Shown piece after piece: positions 24,658 to 33,635 of a DNA stretch of 50,802 nucleotides; within the stretch, counting starts at the first letter, position 1; every line of letters begins with the position of its first letter. Origin of the DNA: Phycisphaerae bacterium (lineage in GTDB: Bacteria; Planctomycetota; Phycisphaerae; Phycisphaerales; SM1A02); contig JABIWU010000021.1 of the NCBI GenBank assembly GCA_018701395.1, forward strand, positions 1 through 50,802. The letters are read 5' to 3'. A model generated the notes under the pieces. The model did no database searches. It was not told the DNA's origin and worked only from the letters and a program-made list of their open reading frames with translations. Position numbers and translations under genes: made by a program.

Positions 24658-25842
24658 ATGAGTATTGATACCACTAACCTTACAGAATCGGCTGCTCTTG
24701 AAGTTTGCTCAAATACCGATCCACTGCATCTCATTGATGTTGACCACGTTCGACTATTTGTAGGCAATGCTAAACAAGCAGCATTCTTCTATGCCTACGA
24801 ATTTGGGTTTCAGGTAACCCAATGTGACGATCTTACAACTGGGAATCGCGAAGATGCTTCCTACTTGCTTACGCAAGGGAATATTCGCATGATTCTTACA
24901 ACTGGCTTGAACAAAAACCACCCTGCTCAGCGCCACATTAATCTCTTTGGAGATGGAGTAAAAGATATTGCGTTCACCGTCTTTGATGCGGAAAAAGCAT
25001 ACAACAAAGCAATTGAAAATGGCGCAGAGTCTGCTTATGAACCATACACAACTAGCGATGAGCATGGCGAAGTTGTACGCGCTGGAATTAAAACGTACGG
25101 CGAAATTGTTCACTCCTTTGTTTCTCGATCTGGAACATATAGTCTTCCAAATCTTAAAAAAGGATCTATTATTTTCCCAGGGTTCCAAGAAATGGTCCAC
25201 CCGCTCAATCAATTCAATAAAGACAATCCATGTGGCCTAAAATTCTTAGACCACTGTGTTGGCAATGTTGAATTTAATGGTATGAACAAAGCAGTCGATT
25301 GGTACGAAAAAGTATTAGAGTTTTCAATGTTTAAACATTTTGATGATGACGATATTTCAACTGAGTACTCTGCGCTCATGTCAAAAGTAATGTCCTCTGG
25401 AAGTGGCCTCATCAAATTTCCAATCAATGAGCCGGCAGAAGGAAAACGTAAAAGCCAAATTCAAGAATATTTAGATTGGCATAACGATACTCCGGGTATT
25501 CAACACCTTGCCTTTAGAACAGATGATGCAATCCAATCTATTACTGAACTCCGTAAGAGAGGCGTGAATTTCCTCCGACTACCAGATACCTATTATGAAC
25601 TCGTTTGGGATCGTGTAGGAGATATTCAAGAAGAGAAAAGACTCATCCAAGAGCTTGGGATTCTCGTAGACCGAGACGACCAAGGCTATCTTTTGCAATT
25701 GTTTACCCGTCCAGTTCAGGACCGCCCAACGCTTTTCTTTGAAATTATTTGCCGTCGAGGTAGCCAATCCTTTGGTAAAGGCAATTTTAAAGCATTGTTC
25801 GAAGCACTTGAACTAGAACAAGACCGACGTGGAAATCTCTAA
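24658..25842 (+). CDS. hpd: 4-hydroxyphenylpyruvate dioxygenase
   Basis: 394 aa. It converts 4-hydroxyphenylpyruvate to homogentisate with Fe(II) and O2. Two vicinal-oxygen-chelate halves are visible. The iron ligands are H199 (FLDHCVGNV), H283 (IQHLAFRTDD) and E362 (LFFEIICR). 'LLQLFTRPVQDRPTLFFEI' and RGSQSFGKGNF are typical. I chose the ATG at 24658, preceded by GGAG; a TTG at 24634 would only add residues from the leader. hmgA follows 32 nt later. It diverges from the GroES-like operon. Confidence 0.96.
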   Translation: MSIDTTNLTESAALEVCSNTDPLHLIDVDHVRLFVGNAKQAAFFYAYEFGFQVTQCDDLTTGNREDASYLLTQGNIRMILTTGLNKNHPAQRHINLFGDGVKDIAFTVFDAEKAYNKAIENGAESAYEPYTTSDEHGEVVRAGIKTYGEIVHSFVSRSGTYSLPNLKKGSIIFPGFQEMVHPLNQFNKDNPCGLKFLDHCVGNVEFNGMNKAVDWYEKVLEFSMFKHFDDDDISTEYSALMSKVMSSGSGLIKFPINEPAEGKRKSQIQEYLDWHNDTPGIQHLAFRTDDAIQSITELRKRGVNFLRLPDTYYELVWDRVGDIQEEKRLIQELGILVDRDDQGYLLQLFTRPVQDRPTLFFEIICRRGSQSFGKGNFKALFEALELEQDRRGNL

Positions 25843-25874
25843 CGACATACAATCCCTTTAAAGGATTACATACC

Positions 25875-27074
25875 GTGCCATACTACACAAAACTTGGTGA
25901 AATTCCACCGAAACGTCACATTCAATTCCGTCGACCTGACGGAGTACTCTATTCTGAAGAAGTTTTTGGGACTGAGGGTTTCGTTGGTCCTACTTCTACG
26001 ATGTACCACATCCATCCGCCTACGCAAGTTTCAGGATGGGAAATTGTATATTCAACAGAGCAAGAATACCTAGAAACAAACGTTATGCGCATGCGACATT
26101 TGACTTCACAAAAAATGTCCGTAAAGGGCGATCCCGTTACAGGGCGAACTGTTCTGTTTGGTAATGCAGATTGCGAAATGGGCGTGTGCGTTCCAGAAAC
26201 GGAAATGGAATACCATTACAAAAATGGACAAGGCGATGAGTGCTTATTCATTCATGATGGCGCAGGAACAATGCACACTATGTTTGGTACTTTGAAATTC
26301 AAAAAGTTTGACTTTGTAGTAATTCCAAAGGGCACCATTTATAAAATGGTTTTTGATGCTGTTCCAGCAGATGGACCTACAAATCGTTTTATGTTTATCG
26401 AAACAGCAAATGCATCACATATTCTCCCTCCAAAAAGATACATCTGTGACAAAACATCGCAGTTCTTAGAGCACGCACCATACTGCGAGCGAGATTTACG
26501 CATTCCAGAAATGCCACTTGCCAACGATGAAATGGGTGAATTTGAAGTGCGAATTAAAGCGCTTAACAGTGTGCATAGTTACGCGTACCCATACCATCCA
26601 CTTGATGTTGTCGGGTGGGACGGATGTTATTACCCTTACTGTTTTAACGCATTAGATTTTTCGCCCATCGTTGCAAAGCACCATATGCCTCCGCCAACAC
26701 ATCAAGTTTTTGAAGGTGGCAATTTTGTAATTTGTGCATTTGCTCCTCGAATGCTTGACTTCCACGAACATGCGATTAAAGTTCCTTACAACCACTCCAA
26801 CGTAGACAGCGACGAAGTTATGTATTACTGTGACGACAAATACACCGCTCGCGATGGAATTGGAGAGGGGTCACTCACTATGCATCCACAAGGAATTGCA
26901 CACGGCCCTCATCCTGGAACTGTTGAAAACACACTCGATAAAACATTTACAGACGAACTAGTCATCATGTGTGATACGTTTAGACCACTCTTCCCAACAA
27001 AAGCCGCGCTTGAAATTGATGACAGTGCGTATCCAAAATCTTGGGAAAACTGGAAGCCGATTCCTCAAAGCTAA
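25875..27074 (+). CDS. hmgA: Homogentisate 1,2-dioxygenase
   Basis: 399 aa. It opens the ring of homogentisate to give maleylacetoacetate. MPYYTKLGEIPPKRHIQFR, then FVGPTSTMYHIHPPT, and the C-terminal metal region (PYNHSNVDSDEV, then HPQGIAHGPHPG) supply the His/Glu/His iron ligands. It belongs to the cupin superfamily. It is slightly shorter than the eukaryotic enzyme, as usual for bacterial versions of this subgroup. It is cotranscribed with hpd and faces fahA tail to tail. Confidence 0.94.
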   Translation: MPYYTKLGEIPPKRHIQFRRPDGVLYSEEVFGTEGFVGPTSTMYHIHPPTQVSGWEIVYSTEQEYLETNVMRMRHLTSQKMSVKGDPVTGRTVLFGNADCEMGVCVPETEMEYHYKNGQGDECLFIHDGAGTMHTMFGTLKFKKFDFVVIPKGTIYKMVFDAVPADGPTNRFMFIETANASHILPPKRYICDKTSQFLEHAPYCERDLRIPEMPLANDEMGEFEVRIKALNSVHSYAYPYHPLDVVGWDGCYYPYCFNALDFSPIVAKHHMPPPTHQVFEGGNFVICAFAPRMLDFHEHAIKVPYNHSNVDSDEVMYYCDDKYTARDGIGEGSLTMHPQGIAHGPHPGTVENTLDKTFTDELVIMCDTFRPLFPTKAALEIDDSAYPKSWENWKPIPQS

Positions 27075-27098
27075 CAAAATTTATTAACACTAGGCTGA

Positions 27099-28367
27099 TT
27101 AATTTGCGGGGAGAATGATGCCTGAACAAGCGCCAAACCCTATTCGGGTCGCTCCGTCTGATTCACACCATGCTTTAATAGTGAGTTCGTCGCCATCTAG
27201 TAAAAACCGACGTTGTGTTCCATCGGGCAAATCAAATGGTTCTGTCCCACGCCATGTCAATTCAAGTAAACATCCTCTGCTATCTTTTGTTTCGCCACTG
27301 ATAGTACCACTACCAATTAAATCGCCACTTTTCATCGGGCAACCAGTGCTTGTATGGTGGGCTAACATTTGAGCGAAAGACCAAGTCAAATTCGTTAATG
27401 AACTTTTTGTAAGTTGGAGTGATGCTACATGTTCATTTCGCATTTTTTCAGATGAAATTGAAACGCAACAATTAATATCAAACACATCGTCGGCCATAGG
27501 AAGTAAATACTCTAATACTGCAGGGTCACCCTCTAAACGAGCTGGACCAGGTTGACGAAATGGTGCAAGCGCATCAATGGTTACAATCCAAGGGCTAATT
27601 GTGGAAGCAAAGTTTTTTGCATTAAATGGTCCAAGCGGTTGGTATTCCCATTTTTGAATATCGCGAGCAGACCAATCATTTAAAATTACAAGGCCGAACA
27701 AATGCTCTGTAGCGTCGTCCATCGAAATACGATTACCGATTGCATTTCCACTACCTATGAATGCACCGAATTCCAATTCATAATCAAGAAGTTTACAAGG
27801 GGCAAAAATTGGAGCGCTATCATCGGGCTTAAGTTGGCCGTGTGGTCGACGCACCTCAGATCCAGAAATGATAATACTGCTCGCTCTACCGTGGTACCCA
27901 ACTGGTAAATGCAAATAGTTTGGCATTAGTGGATCTGAATCTGGTCTAAACATCTTTCCTACGTTTGTAGCATGATTGCGTGCTGCGTAAAAATCAGTGT
28001 AATCACCAATTTTGGCAGGCACAATTAGTTGCAGTGAGGCTATTGGGCAAAGCACTTCTGGACAGGGTTCACCGCTTAACATTGAAAAAAGTTCGTGACG
28101 AACATGCTTCCAAGTATCTTTACCAAGAGACATGAACGCATTGAGTGAATCGTCTTTTAAGGCACATGCAATATCATCTGCGAATTGCAACTTTCCATCG
28201 TCAATTGCTTTTCGAAGTACGACCGCTTGGTCGCAAATCGCAACAACTATTCCGTTCTTTTCGCAAACACCCCACGGGAGATTTTGAATTGGAAAGTCAT
28301 TTCTTTCTCCTTCGCATGGAACCCATGTGTTCGCAGCGAGTGAATGCGTATGATCTATATTAGTCAT
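27099..28367 (-). CDS. fahA: Fumarylacetoacetase
   Basis: 422 aa. It hydrolyses fumarylacetoacetate to fumarate and acetoacetate, the last step of tyrosine breakdown. Key segments are DYTDFYAARNHATNVGKMFR, then LPVGYHGRASSIIISG, LDYELEFGAFIG (metal-binding acidic residues), NDWSARDIQKWEYQPLGPFNAKNFASTISPW (landmark only) and GTISGETKDSRGCLLELTW. It overlaps an uncharacterised gene by 4 nt at its start (ATGA), so the two are translationally coupled. It converges with hpd-hmgA, completing the pathway except for maleylacetoacetate isomerase. Confidence 0.95.
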   Translation of the reverse strand: MTNIDHTHSLAANTWVPCEGERNDFPIQNLPWGVCEKNGIVVAICDQAVVLRKAIDDGKLQFADDIACALKDDSLNAFMSLGKDTWKHVRHELFSMLSGEPCPEVLCPIASLQLIVPAKIGDYTDFYAARNHATNVGKMFRPDSDPLMPNYLHLPVGYHGRASSIIISGSEVRRPHGQLKPDDSAPIFAPCKLLDYELEFGAFIGSGNAIGNRISMDDATEHLFGLVILNDWSARDIQKWEYQPLGPFNAKNFASTISPWIVTIDALAPFRQPGPARLEGDPAVLEYLLPMADDVFDINCCVSISSEKMRNEHVASLQLTKSSLTNLTWSFAQMLAHHTSTGCPMKSGDLIGSGTISGETKDSRGCLLELTWRGTEPFDLPDGTQRRFLLDGDELTIKAWCESDGATRIGFGACSGIILPAN

Positions 28368-29257
28368 CTTGATTCCTTTAGTAAACCCATTTTACATAGA
28401 TCATTTCGAGGGTCATCCAACGAACATGACCCAATTGAAGTAAATAACTCTGCCCGAACTTGCTCTAACTCAGTATCTGTGAACATTGATAAGTCTGGCT
28501 TTGCAAGCGTCAAGATTTGTTCAACGTCCTCCACACTTGCCTCGTGTATATTCGCAGCGGCTGTTGCTTGCAAAACAGATAAAAAACCATACTCTTTAAC
28601 ACCAACATCATCATTTTGATTTTGGCAAGGGTGATGTAACCCAGCAGTCGCTTTAAATGGTTGCCCTGCAACTGCACAACTGTGAATAAACAATGCTAAC
28701 GCATTACTTTTTGGATACATATCAGCCATTATTCCACCGGTCCTTACTTTTGCCCCAGCGATTGCACCAGAAAGGCAGGCAATTAAACCGCGAGGATCTT
28801 TCTCTATTGGCAATTCAATGAATGGAAACAAGTCATCATGAAGTACCTCAAGAGCTGTGTCAATTTCGCTTGCAGTTCCAGCTTTAAACTCAACGACATT
28901 AGCAACAGCACCACAGTCTGAAATATTAAAATCAATTGTTTTCTGAACAGCATCTTCAAATCCATCATCACTTGCTGGCGGAAGTAGCATACTTAATTCC
29001 CACACCTCTTCGCCTGCAAGTGGCAGTAATCCTTTAGCGCATTGCATGAATTCGTCTATTTGATTTGAAGGGATTATTAATCTAGCTAGCATCCAATTAT
29101 CATCCGACTGCAAAAATTCTGACCAGTTATGTACAACTGATTGCATATCTAATGACGCGGGTGGATAAAGACCTGCATAGTCAATGATACCTTCGAGCAT
29201 TACTTCATCTTTAGTTGTTACTGCTGTTGGTACTTTAGGCATCACAAGTGCTCGCAA
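28364..29257 (-). CDS. Uncharacterised protein coupled to fumarylacetoacetase
   Basis: 297 aa, no signal peptide or membrane segment. Conserved-looking blocks are IIDYAGLYPPASLDM near the N-terminus, FIELPIEKDPRGL, AGAKVRTGGIMADMYP and GQPFKATAGLHHP. I recall homologues with DYAGLFPP and KATAGLHHP in several phyla, always unnamed. The repeated strand-then-glycine pattern with lysines (KVRTGG, KATAG) suggests a TIM barrel of the aldolase kind. The start overlaps gltX by 23 nt (or 8 nt from the ATG at 29242), and its stop overlaps fahA by 4 nt. The pathway's isomerase is otherwise missing from the window, so a role at that step is a reasonable hypothesis. Confidence 0.7.
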   Translation of the reverse strand: MRALVMPKVPTAVTTKDEVMLEGIIDYAGLYPPASLDMQSVVHNWSEFLQSDDNWMLARLIIPSNQIDEFMQCAKGLLPLAGEEVWELSMLLPPASDDGFEDAVQKTIDFNISDCGAVANVVEFKAGTASEIDTALEVLHDDLFPFIELPIEKDPRGLIACLSGAIAGAKVRTGGIMADMYPKSNALALFIHSCAVAGQPFKATAGLHHPCQNQNDDVGVKEYGFLSVLQATAAANIHEASVEDVEQILTLAKPDLSMFTDTELEQVRAELFTSIGSCSLDDPRNDLCKMGLLKESR

Positions 29258-30890
29258 AATATTCGTGACATCGCTCTAATCGCCTAAGTGTCGATTTTTT
29301 ACCGAGAAGAATAAGTGTATCGCCAATAGGCGGGCTAACTGGGCCCCCCGCGACCGCAATTCGAACTGGCTGAGCTACTTTTCCGAGATTACCTTCTGCA
29401 AGCGTACTAGCGAGAGTATGCAAGCACGAATCAATTGCCTCGGCACTCCAACTTTCCACTTCTTTAAATGCTTCAATGATTGCGGGCATACGGGACAACC
29501 CACTGACCTCGCCTTTGAGGAGTGCTTTCTTAACTGGTTTCGTTTCAGGCCATACTATTGCTTCGTCATCAACTGTAATAAAAGAAGATGTCACTATTGC
29601 GTCTCGAAATGTTTTTGATCGTTCATGGTTTGCGGATGCAAATAGAGAAAATTGTTCAAGTGCTGCGAACTCTGGCGCGTATTCTTCGCACCAATGCAAC
29701 AAACGAGATTCAAATTCCGCTGCACTTAACTTTTGCAGTGCATCCAAATTAAAAGCAAGAAGTTTCGCCCTGTCAAATTTAGCAGGCGATTTTACAATTC
29801 TATCTAGAGAAAATTTTTCGATTAAAAAGTCCGAATCAAACTGTTCGATGTCATCGCCTGGCGACCAGCCTAGCAAGCATAAATAATTCAACAAAACTTC
29901 GGGCATGTAACCCGCTTTCTTAAAATCATCTACGTTAATTTCTGGGAGCTCAATTCCAAGCTCCGCCGCCAAAGCAGTTGCTTCTTCAGTTTCAAGTTGG
30001 TTATCTTTTGAAGACTGCCAGGCTGACCATGCTTCATCAGTAATGCATACAATTGGCGACGATTCAATATTATTTTCACGAACATACTTTCGCAACGCTT
30101 TATCTTTATCGCGTTTTGACATTTTTGAACCATCTGGATTAAAAATCAGCGAAATGTGTGCATACATTGGACGTTCAAAACCCAATGCTTCCTGAAGCAA
30201 TATATGCTTAAATGTGTTGTTTAAATGTTCCTGACCGCGAAGCACATGTGTAATATGCATCAACGCATCATCAACTATGACTGCAAAATGATATGTAGGA
30301 AAACCATCACCTTTAAAAATTACAAAGTCGTCAACTTCAGTTCTTTCAACAGTAACATCACCGACTACGCAGTCAGTTACTGTTAGTGGACCGCCTTCTG
30401 GCACTTTGAAACGGACAACGTGCGGCTTTCCTTCTGCTAAAAATTGAGTAACTGTTTCTTTAGACAGTTCAAGCGATTTTCGGTTGTATCGATACGCGCG
30501 CTTCTGAGCACGGGCTTTTTTACGTTCAACTTGTAATTCTTCGGGAGTTTCAAATGCGTAATATGCCAACTCTAACTCAAGCAATCTATCGAGTTGCTCT
30601 TTGTAAAGATCCAATCGTTTTGATTGGTAATACGGACCTTCGTTTCCACCGCCTGCATTATTAATCGTTGGGCCTTCATCCCACAAGATTTTCAACCAAC
30701 TCAAATCATTAAAGAACCCCGTTGTTGCCTGTTCACTTGAACGATTTTGATCTGTATCTTCAATACGTAGCAAAAATTTACCGCCATTTGCTTTTGCATA
30801 TGCCCAACAGTAGATAGCCGTCCGTGCACCACCTACATGCAAGTGCCCTGTTGGGCTTGGGGCGAATCTAGTCTTTACATTTGTACTCAT
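29235..30890 (-). CDS. gltX: Glutamyl-tRNA synthetase
   Basis: 551 aa, longer than the usual 470-500. The class I motifs are FAPSPTGHLHVGG (HIGH region) and GSKMSKR. About 55 extra residues lie between KMSKRDKDK and the conserved GYMPEVLLNYLCLLGWSPGD; this insert is rich in Glu, Ala and Leu. The rest is collinear with GltX, including the C-terminal anticodon-binding helices. It charges tRNA-Glu and, in organisms lacking GlnRS, also tRNA-Gln. It overlaps pssA by 4 nt. Confidence 0.94.
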   Translation of the reverse strand: MSTNVKTRFAPSPTGHLHVGGARTAIYCWAYAKANGGKFLLRIEDTDQNRSSEQATTGFFNDLSWLKILWDEGPTINNAGGGNEGPYYQSKRLDLYKEQLDRLLELELAYYAFETPEELQVERKKARAQKRAYRYNRKSLELSKETVTQFLAEGKPHVVRFKVPEGGPLTVTDCVVGDVTVERTEVDDFVIFKGDGFPTYHFAVIVDDALMHITHVLRGQEHLNNTFKHILLQEALGFERPMYAHISLIFNPDGSKMSKRDKDKALRKYVRENNIESSPIVCITDEAWSAWQSSKDNQLETEEATALAAELGIELPEINVDDFKKAGYMPEVLLNYLCLLGWSPGDDIEQFDSDFLIEKFSLDRIVKSPAKFDRAKLLAFNLDALQKLSAAEFESRLLHWCEEYAPEFAALEQFSLFASANHERSKTFRDAIVTSSFITVDDEAIVWPETKPVKKALLKGEVSGLSRMPAIIEAFKEVESWSAEAIDSCLHTLASTLAEGNLGKVAQPVRIAVAGGPVSPPIGDTLILLGKKSTLRRLERCHEYFASTCDA

Positions 30891-31789
30891 TGTTCATCCG
30901 CCAAAGTTGGGCCACGGTTTTTGAATGCGTAAATTGGACCAGTCAATGCATACGCTACAAATGCTAACGCAATAGTTGCTTGGAACCACCACATACAAAG
31001 GAACAAAATAATTACAAGTGATGTAATAAAACGAAAAGATTGTGGTCTGCCTAAATATCTATTAACAAAATGACCATAAGGAATATTAGAAACCATAGCA
31101 ATCGATCCTAAGAACATGACTGCTGGAATACCGAATGCATATGCTTTACCAAACCACAAAGCGTCACCACCACCTGATAAAACATGTTGATGCAATAACA
31201 CAAGTGATGCAATCAGCCCTGCTGCTCCTGGTGAAGGCATACCGTGGAATGCGAGATGCTCATTCGGTCCTTTTTCAGGTTGCGTTTCAACTGTGAATCG
31301 AGCTAACCGTAACGCCGTACAACAGACATACACTGCAGCGATTCCCCAAACAACTTTACCCCAAGGCAAATCAGCGTCTGGTCCAAGCAATGTTAGCGTT
31401 CCATCTTCTCCAAGATAACTTGAGACAAGGGTAAGTACCATAACTGCAGGCGCAACGCCACATGTAACCAAATCGGAGAGTGAATCCAAGGCAGCACCTA
31501 ACTCTGTTACGCTGTTCGTAAGCCGTGCGACAGCACCATCGATACTATCAAGGAACATGCCCAAAAAAATCAATGCTCCCGCCATTGTCAACCCACTCCA
31601 ACCCCACGGGCCATGCCATTCAGGTCCTTTGTATGCGTAATGAATTGCAGCAAAACCAGAAACTAAATTTCCAAGGGTAAACAGCAGAGGCCAAACAGTC
31701 TGAGGTGGAATAACCCGTCTTCGGCGTGGTTTGCTTGATCCATCATTTTGATTTGCCATTTGATTCATAAGAACTACACATTCTACCAT
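30887..31789 (-). CDS. pssA: CDP-diacylglycerol-serine O-phosphatidyltransferase
   Basis: A 300-aa membrane enzyme making phosphatidylserine, the precursor of phosphatidylethanolamine. The CDP-alcohol phosphotransferase motif is complete: D81, D84, G85, A88, R89, G98, D102 and D106. About eight hydrophobic segments follow a basic N-terminus (KPRRRRVIPP). In-frame ATGs at 31768 and 31759 are possible alternative starts. It is cotranscribed with gltX. Confidence 0.92.
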   Translation of the reverse strand: MVECVVLMNQMANQNDGSSKPRRRRVIPPQTVWPLLFTLGNLVSGFAAIHYAYKGPEWHGPWGWSGLTMAGALIFLGMFLDSIDGAVARLTNSVTELGAALDSLSDLVTCGVAPAVMVLTLVSSYLGEDGTLTLLGPDADLPWGKVVWGIAAVYVCCTALRLARFTVETQPEKGPNEHLAFHGMPSPGAAGLIASLVLLHQHVLSGGGDALWFGKAYAFGIPAVMFLGSIAMVSNIPYGHFVNRYLGRPQSFRFITSLVIILFLCMWWFQATIALAFVAYALTGPIYAFKNRGPTLADEQ

Positions 31790-31821
31790 TTTAAAAAAAT
31801 GGATTTGGGGAAGGGGGAATT

Positions 31822-32589
31822 TTAATCTCTTGAGAGAATATTCGCCTCTACGACGAGCAAAACCACATTGCCACCGTCGACGCCCCCCCCAAGCAACGCT
31901 TCTCCTAAACGGACAGGCGGAGGTCCATCTATTTGCGGGCCGTTAGAAGAACCAACAACTGACAATTCGGACGCTACAACAAGCGCTTCTCCGTCGGACA
32001 ATAATACTTCTATTTCAATATTTGAAAACAGCGTGCTCTGCTTCGCAACGGACCCTTGCCCAAGAATTATTCCTCCAACTTTTGGAACATGCCATGTCGG
32101 CAAAAGTTGCAGGTAAACAAACAAATCGTTTTCTCGTTGCACCAACCAACTTCTAGCCAATAGAGAAATAAAACCAGAATCGACAAAATGCGATCTTCCG
32201 GATTCTGAAATTAACAAACCACTATTCGGAATTTGTCGTTGTACTACATCACTCCAATTTAAAATTTGGCCGTGCCATACAAATGAATGACTTCTAACAA
32301 TTCCAACAGATGCAACAATTGCGGGAACATCAATCGTATCAATTCGCCGAACTTGCAGACCTTCCGTTTCTAACCCTTCAACTAAGCTGTCGCTACTGAG
32401 CGCTGAACCGAATTCCAAAAGAATTTCTTTTAGCCCATTACCATTCGGTGAAATGATATATTTAGTGATGAGTAAACCGTCTGAAGTTGGCTCAATCTTT
32501 GTATCTACTTTTAGAACATCGGGTTCTACTCTAGGAGTACTGCAATTTGAACTTGCTAATAGCAATAAAATAGCTAAGCAAAATCGCAT
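31822..32589 (-). CDS. Uncharacterised exported protein, possibly a lipoprotein
   Basis: 255 aa with an N-terminal hydrophobic signal (MRFCLAILLLLASSNC). The residue before the cysteine is Asn, so the lipobox is poor, and acylation is uncertain. The body is beta-rich with no motif I recognise. LLPTWHVPKVGGIILGQGS and a C-terminal Gly-rich VRLGEALLGGG stretch stand out. It overlaps the LOG-family gene by 16 nt and precedes pssA by 32 nt. Confidence 0.6.
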   Translation of the reverse strand: MRFCLAILLLLASSNCSTPRVEPDVLKVDTKIEPTSDGLLITKYIISPNGNGLKEILLEFGSALSSDSLVEGLETEGLQVRRIDTIDVPAIVASVGIVRSHSFVWHGQILNWSDVVQRQIPNSGLLISESGRSHFVDSGFISLLARSWLVQRENDLFVYLQLLPTWHVPKVGGIILGQGSVAKQSTLFSNIEIEVLLSDGEALVVASELSVVGSSNGPQIDGPPPVRLGEALLGGGVDGGNVVLLVVEANILSRD

Positions 32590-33602
32590 GTATTCACCAT
32601 GTCGATAAGTTGACGCAATCTTCCAAAACTCCTTCGTTTATGAGGCACAATTAATCGAGGCAGCTCAACGTGGTCATTCTCAGAAGGATGCACTTCGCCA
32701 TGTTGAATTTGTTGTCCATCTCGTAAAATGTCAGTAAAAGAAGTATTTAATCTTTCGATAGATGCATCAGCAATTTTTTGATTAAGACGAATAACATAGT
32801 CTCCATGGACATAACGGCTCGAATGATAGACACGATAAAATTGCATGATGTGCTCAACCGCGTCTTCAGGTGAACTTGCAACATGATAAAGGGCATTATC
32901 CTCTTCGCTAATCATCTTGTGCCCAAGTAAATCATTGTGTACATGTTCTTCCCAATTTACCCAATAATCATTTCCTTCGCCAGAAATCATCACAATAGGA
33001 ATAATGTTTGATTTTCCTGTTTGTACCAAAGTCAATGCTTCAAATAGTTCATCCTGGGTACCGAAGCCACCTGGGCATGCTACAACCGAATCAGAATGTG
33101 TCATGAACATTAATTTTCTTGTGAAAAAGTAACGGAAATTTATCAATTTCGAATCGCCATCAATAATAGTATTTGCACTCGTTTCAAATGGCAAACGAAT
33201 AGCAAGCCCGAAGCTAGATTCACGCTTAGGGCCTTCGTGCCCCGCTTTCATGATTCCATCTCCAGCTCCAGTAATTGACATCCAATTTTGATTTGCCATC
33301 AACCGGCCAAACTCTGATGCAGCAAAATAATCGGGGTGATCCTCAGGAGTTCTTGCAGAACCATAGATTGAAACCTTGCGAATACCTTTGTATTTATTGA
33401 ATACCTGGTAAGCGTAGCGCATTTCTTTTAACGCATGCGTTACTAATTTCACTTGCCCATTATCATGACCTTCCTTCGCCATTTTCAGGCAAGTATCAAT
33501 CATCTGATGGACCATGTCTTTTCGAGGGTCGTCTTGAGTTAGATTGCTAAATTGGTCAATTAACTCAAGAATTGTATTGTGAAGTTCCTCTTTAGAAGTC
33601 AT
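32574..33602 (-). CDS. LOG-family (TIGR00730-type) nucleoside 5'-monophosphate phosphoribohydrolase
   Basis: 342 aa. The Rossmann-like core has the family signature PGGFGTQDELFEAL and an upstream VSIYGSARTPEDHP strand. Members release free base from AMP or cytokinin-type nucleotides, or bind nucleotides. This protein has an extra N-terminal helical part (about 85 residues) and a C-terminal tail. A TACAAT -10 box lies exactly 6 nt before the ATG, in the gap after the AsmA-like gene. Confidence 0.85.
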   Translation of the reverse strand: MTSKEELHNTILELIDQFSNLTQDDPRKDMVHQMIDTCLKMAKEGHDNGQVKLVTHALKEMRYAYQVFNKYKGIRKVSIYGSARTPEDHPDYFAASEFGRLMANQNWMSITGAGDGIMKAGHEGPKRESSFGLAIRLPFETSANTIIDGDSKLINFRYFFTRKLMFMTHSDSVVACPGGFGTQDELFEALTLVQTGKSNIIPIVMISGEGNDYWVNWEEHVHNDLLGHKMISEEDNALYHVASSPEDAVEHIMQFYRVYHSSRYVHGDYVIRLNQKIADASIERLNTSFTDILRDGQQIQHGEVHPSENDHVELPRLIVPHKRRSFGRLRQLIDMVNTCDFA

Positions 33603-33608
33603 ATGTAT

Positions 33609-33614
33609 ATTGTA
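33609..33614 (-). promoter_or_regulatory. -10 box TACAAT placed 6 nt before the LOG-family start codon
   Basis: TACAAT (33614-33609), six bases (33608-33603), then the ATG at 33602. No good -35 box is seen. It fits an internal leaderless start within the gene run. Confidence 0.45.
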
Positions 33615-33635
33615 TCGATGATTCTATTGAAGATG

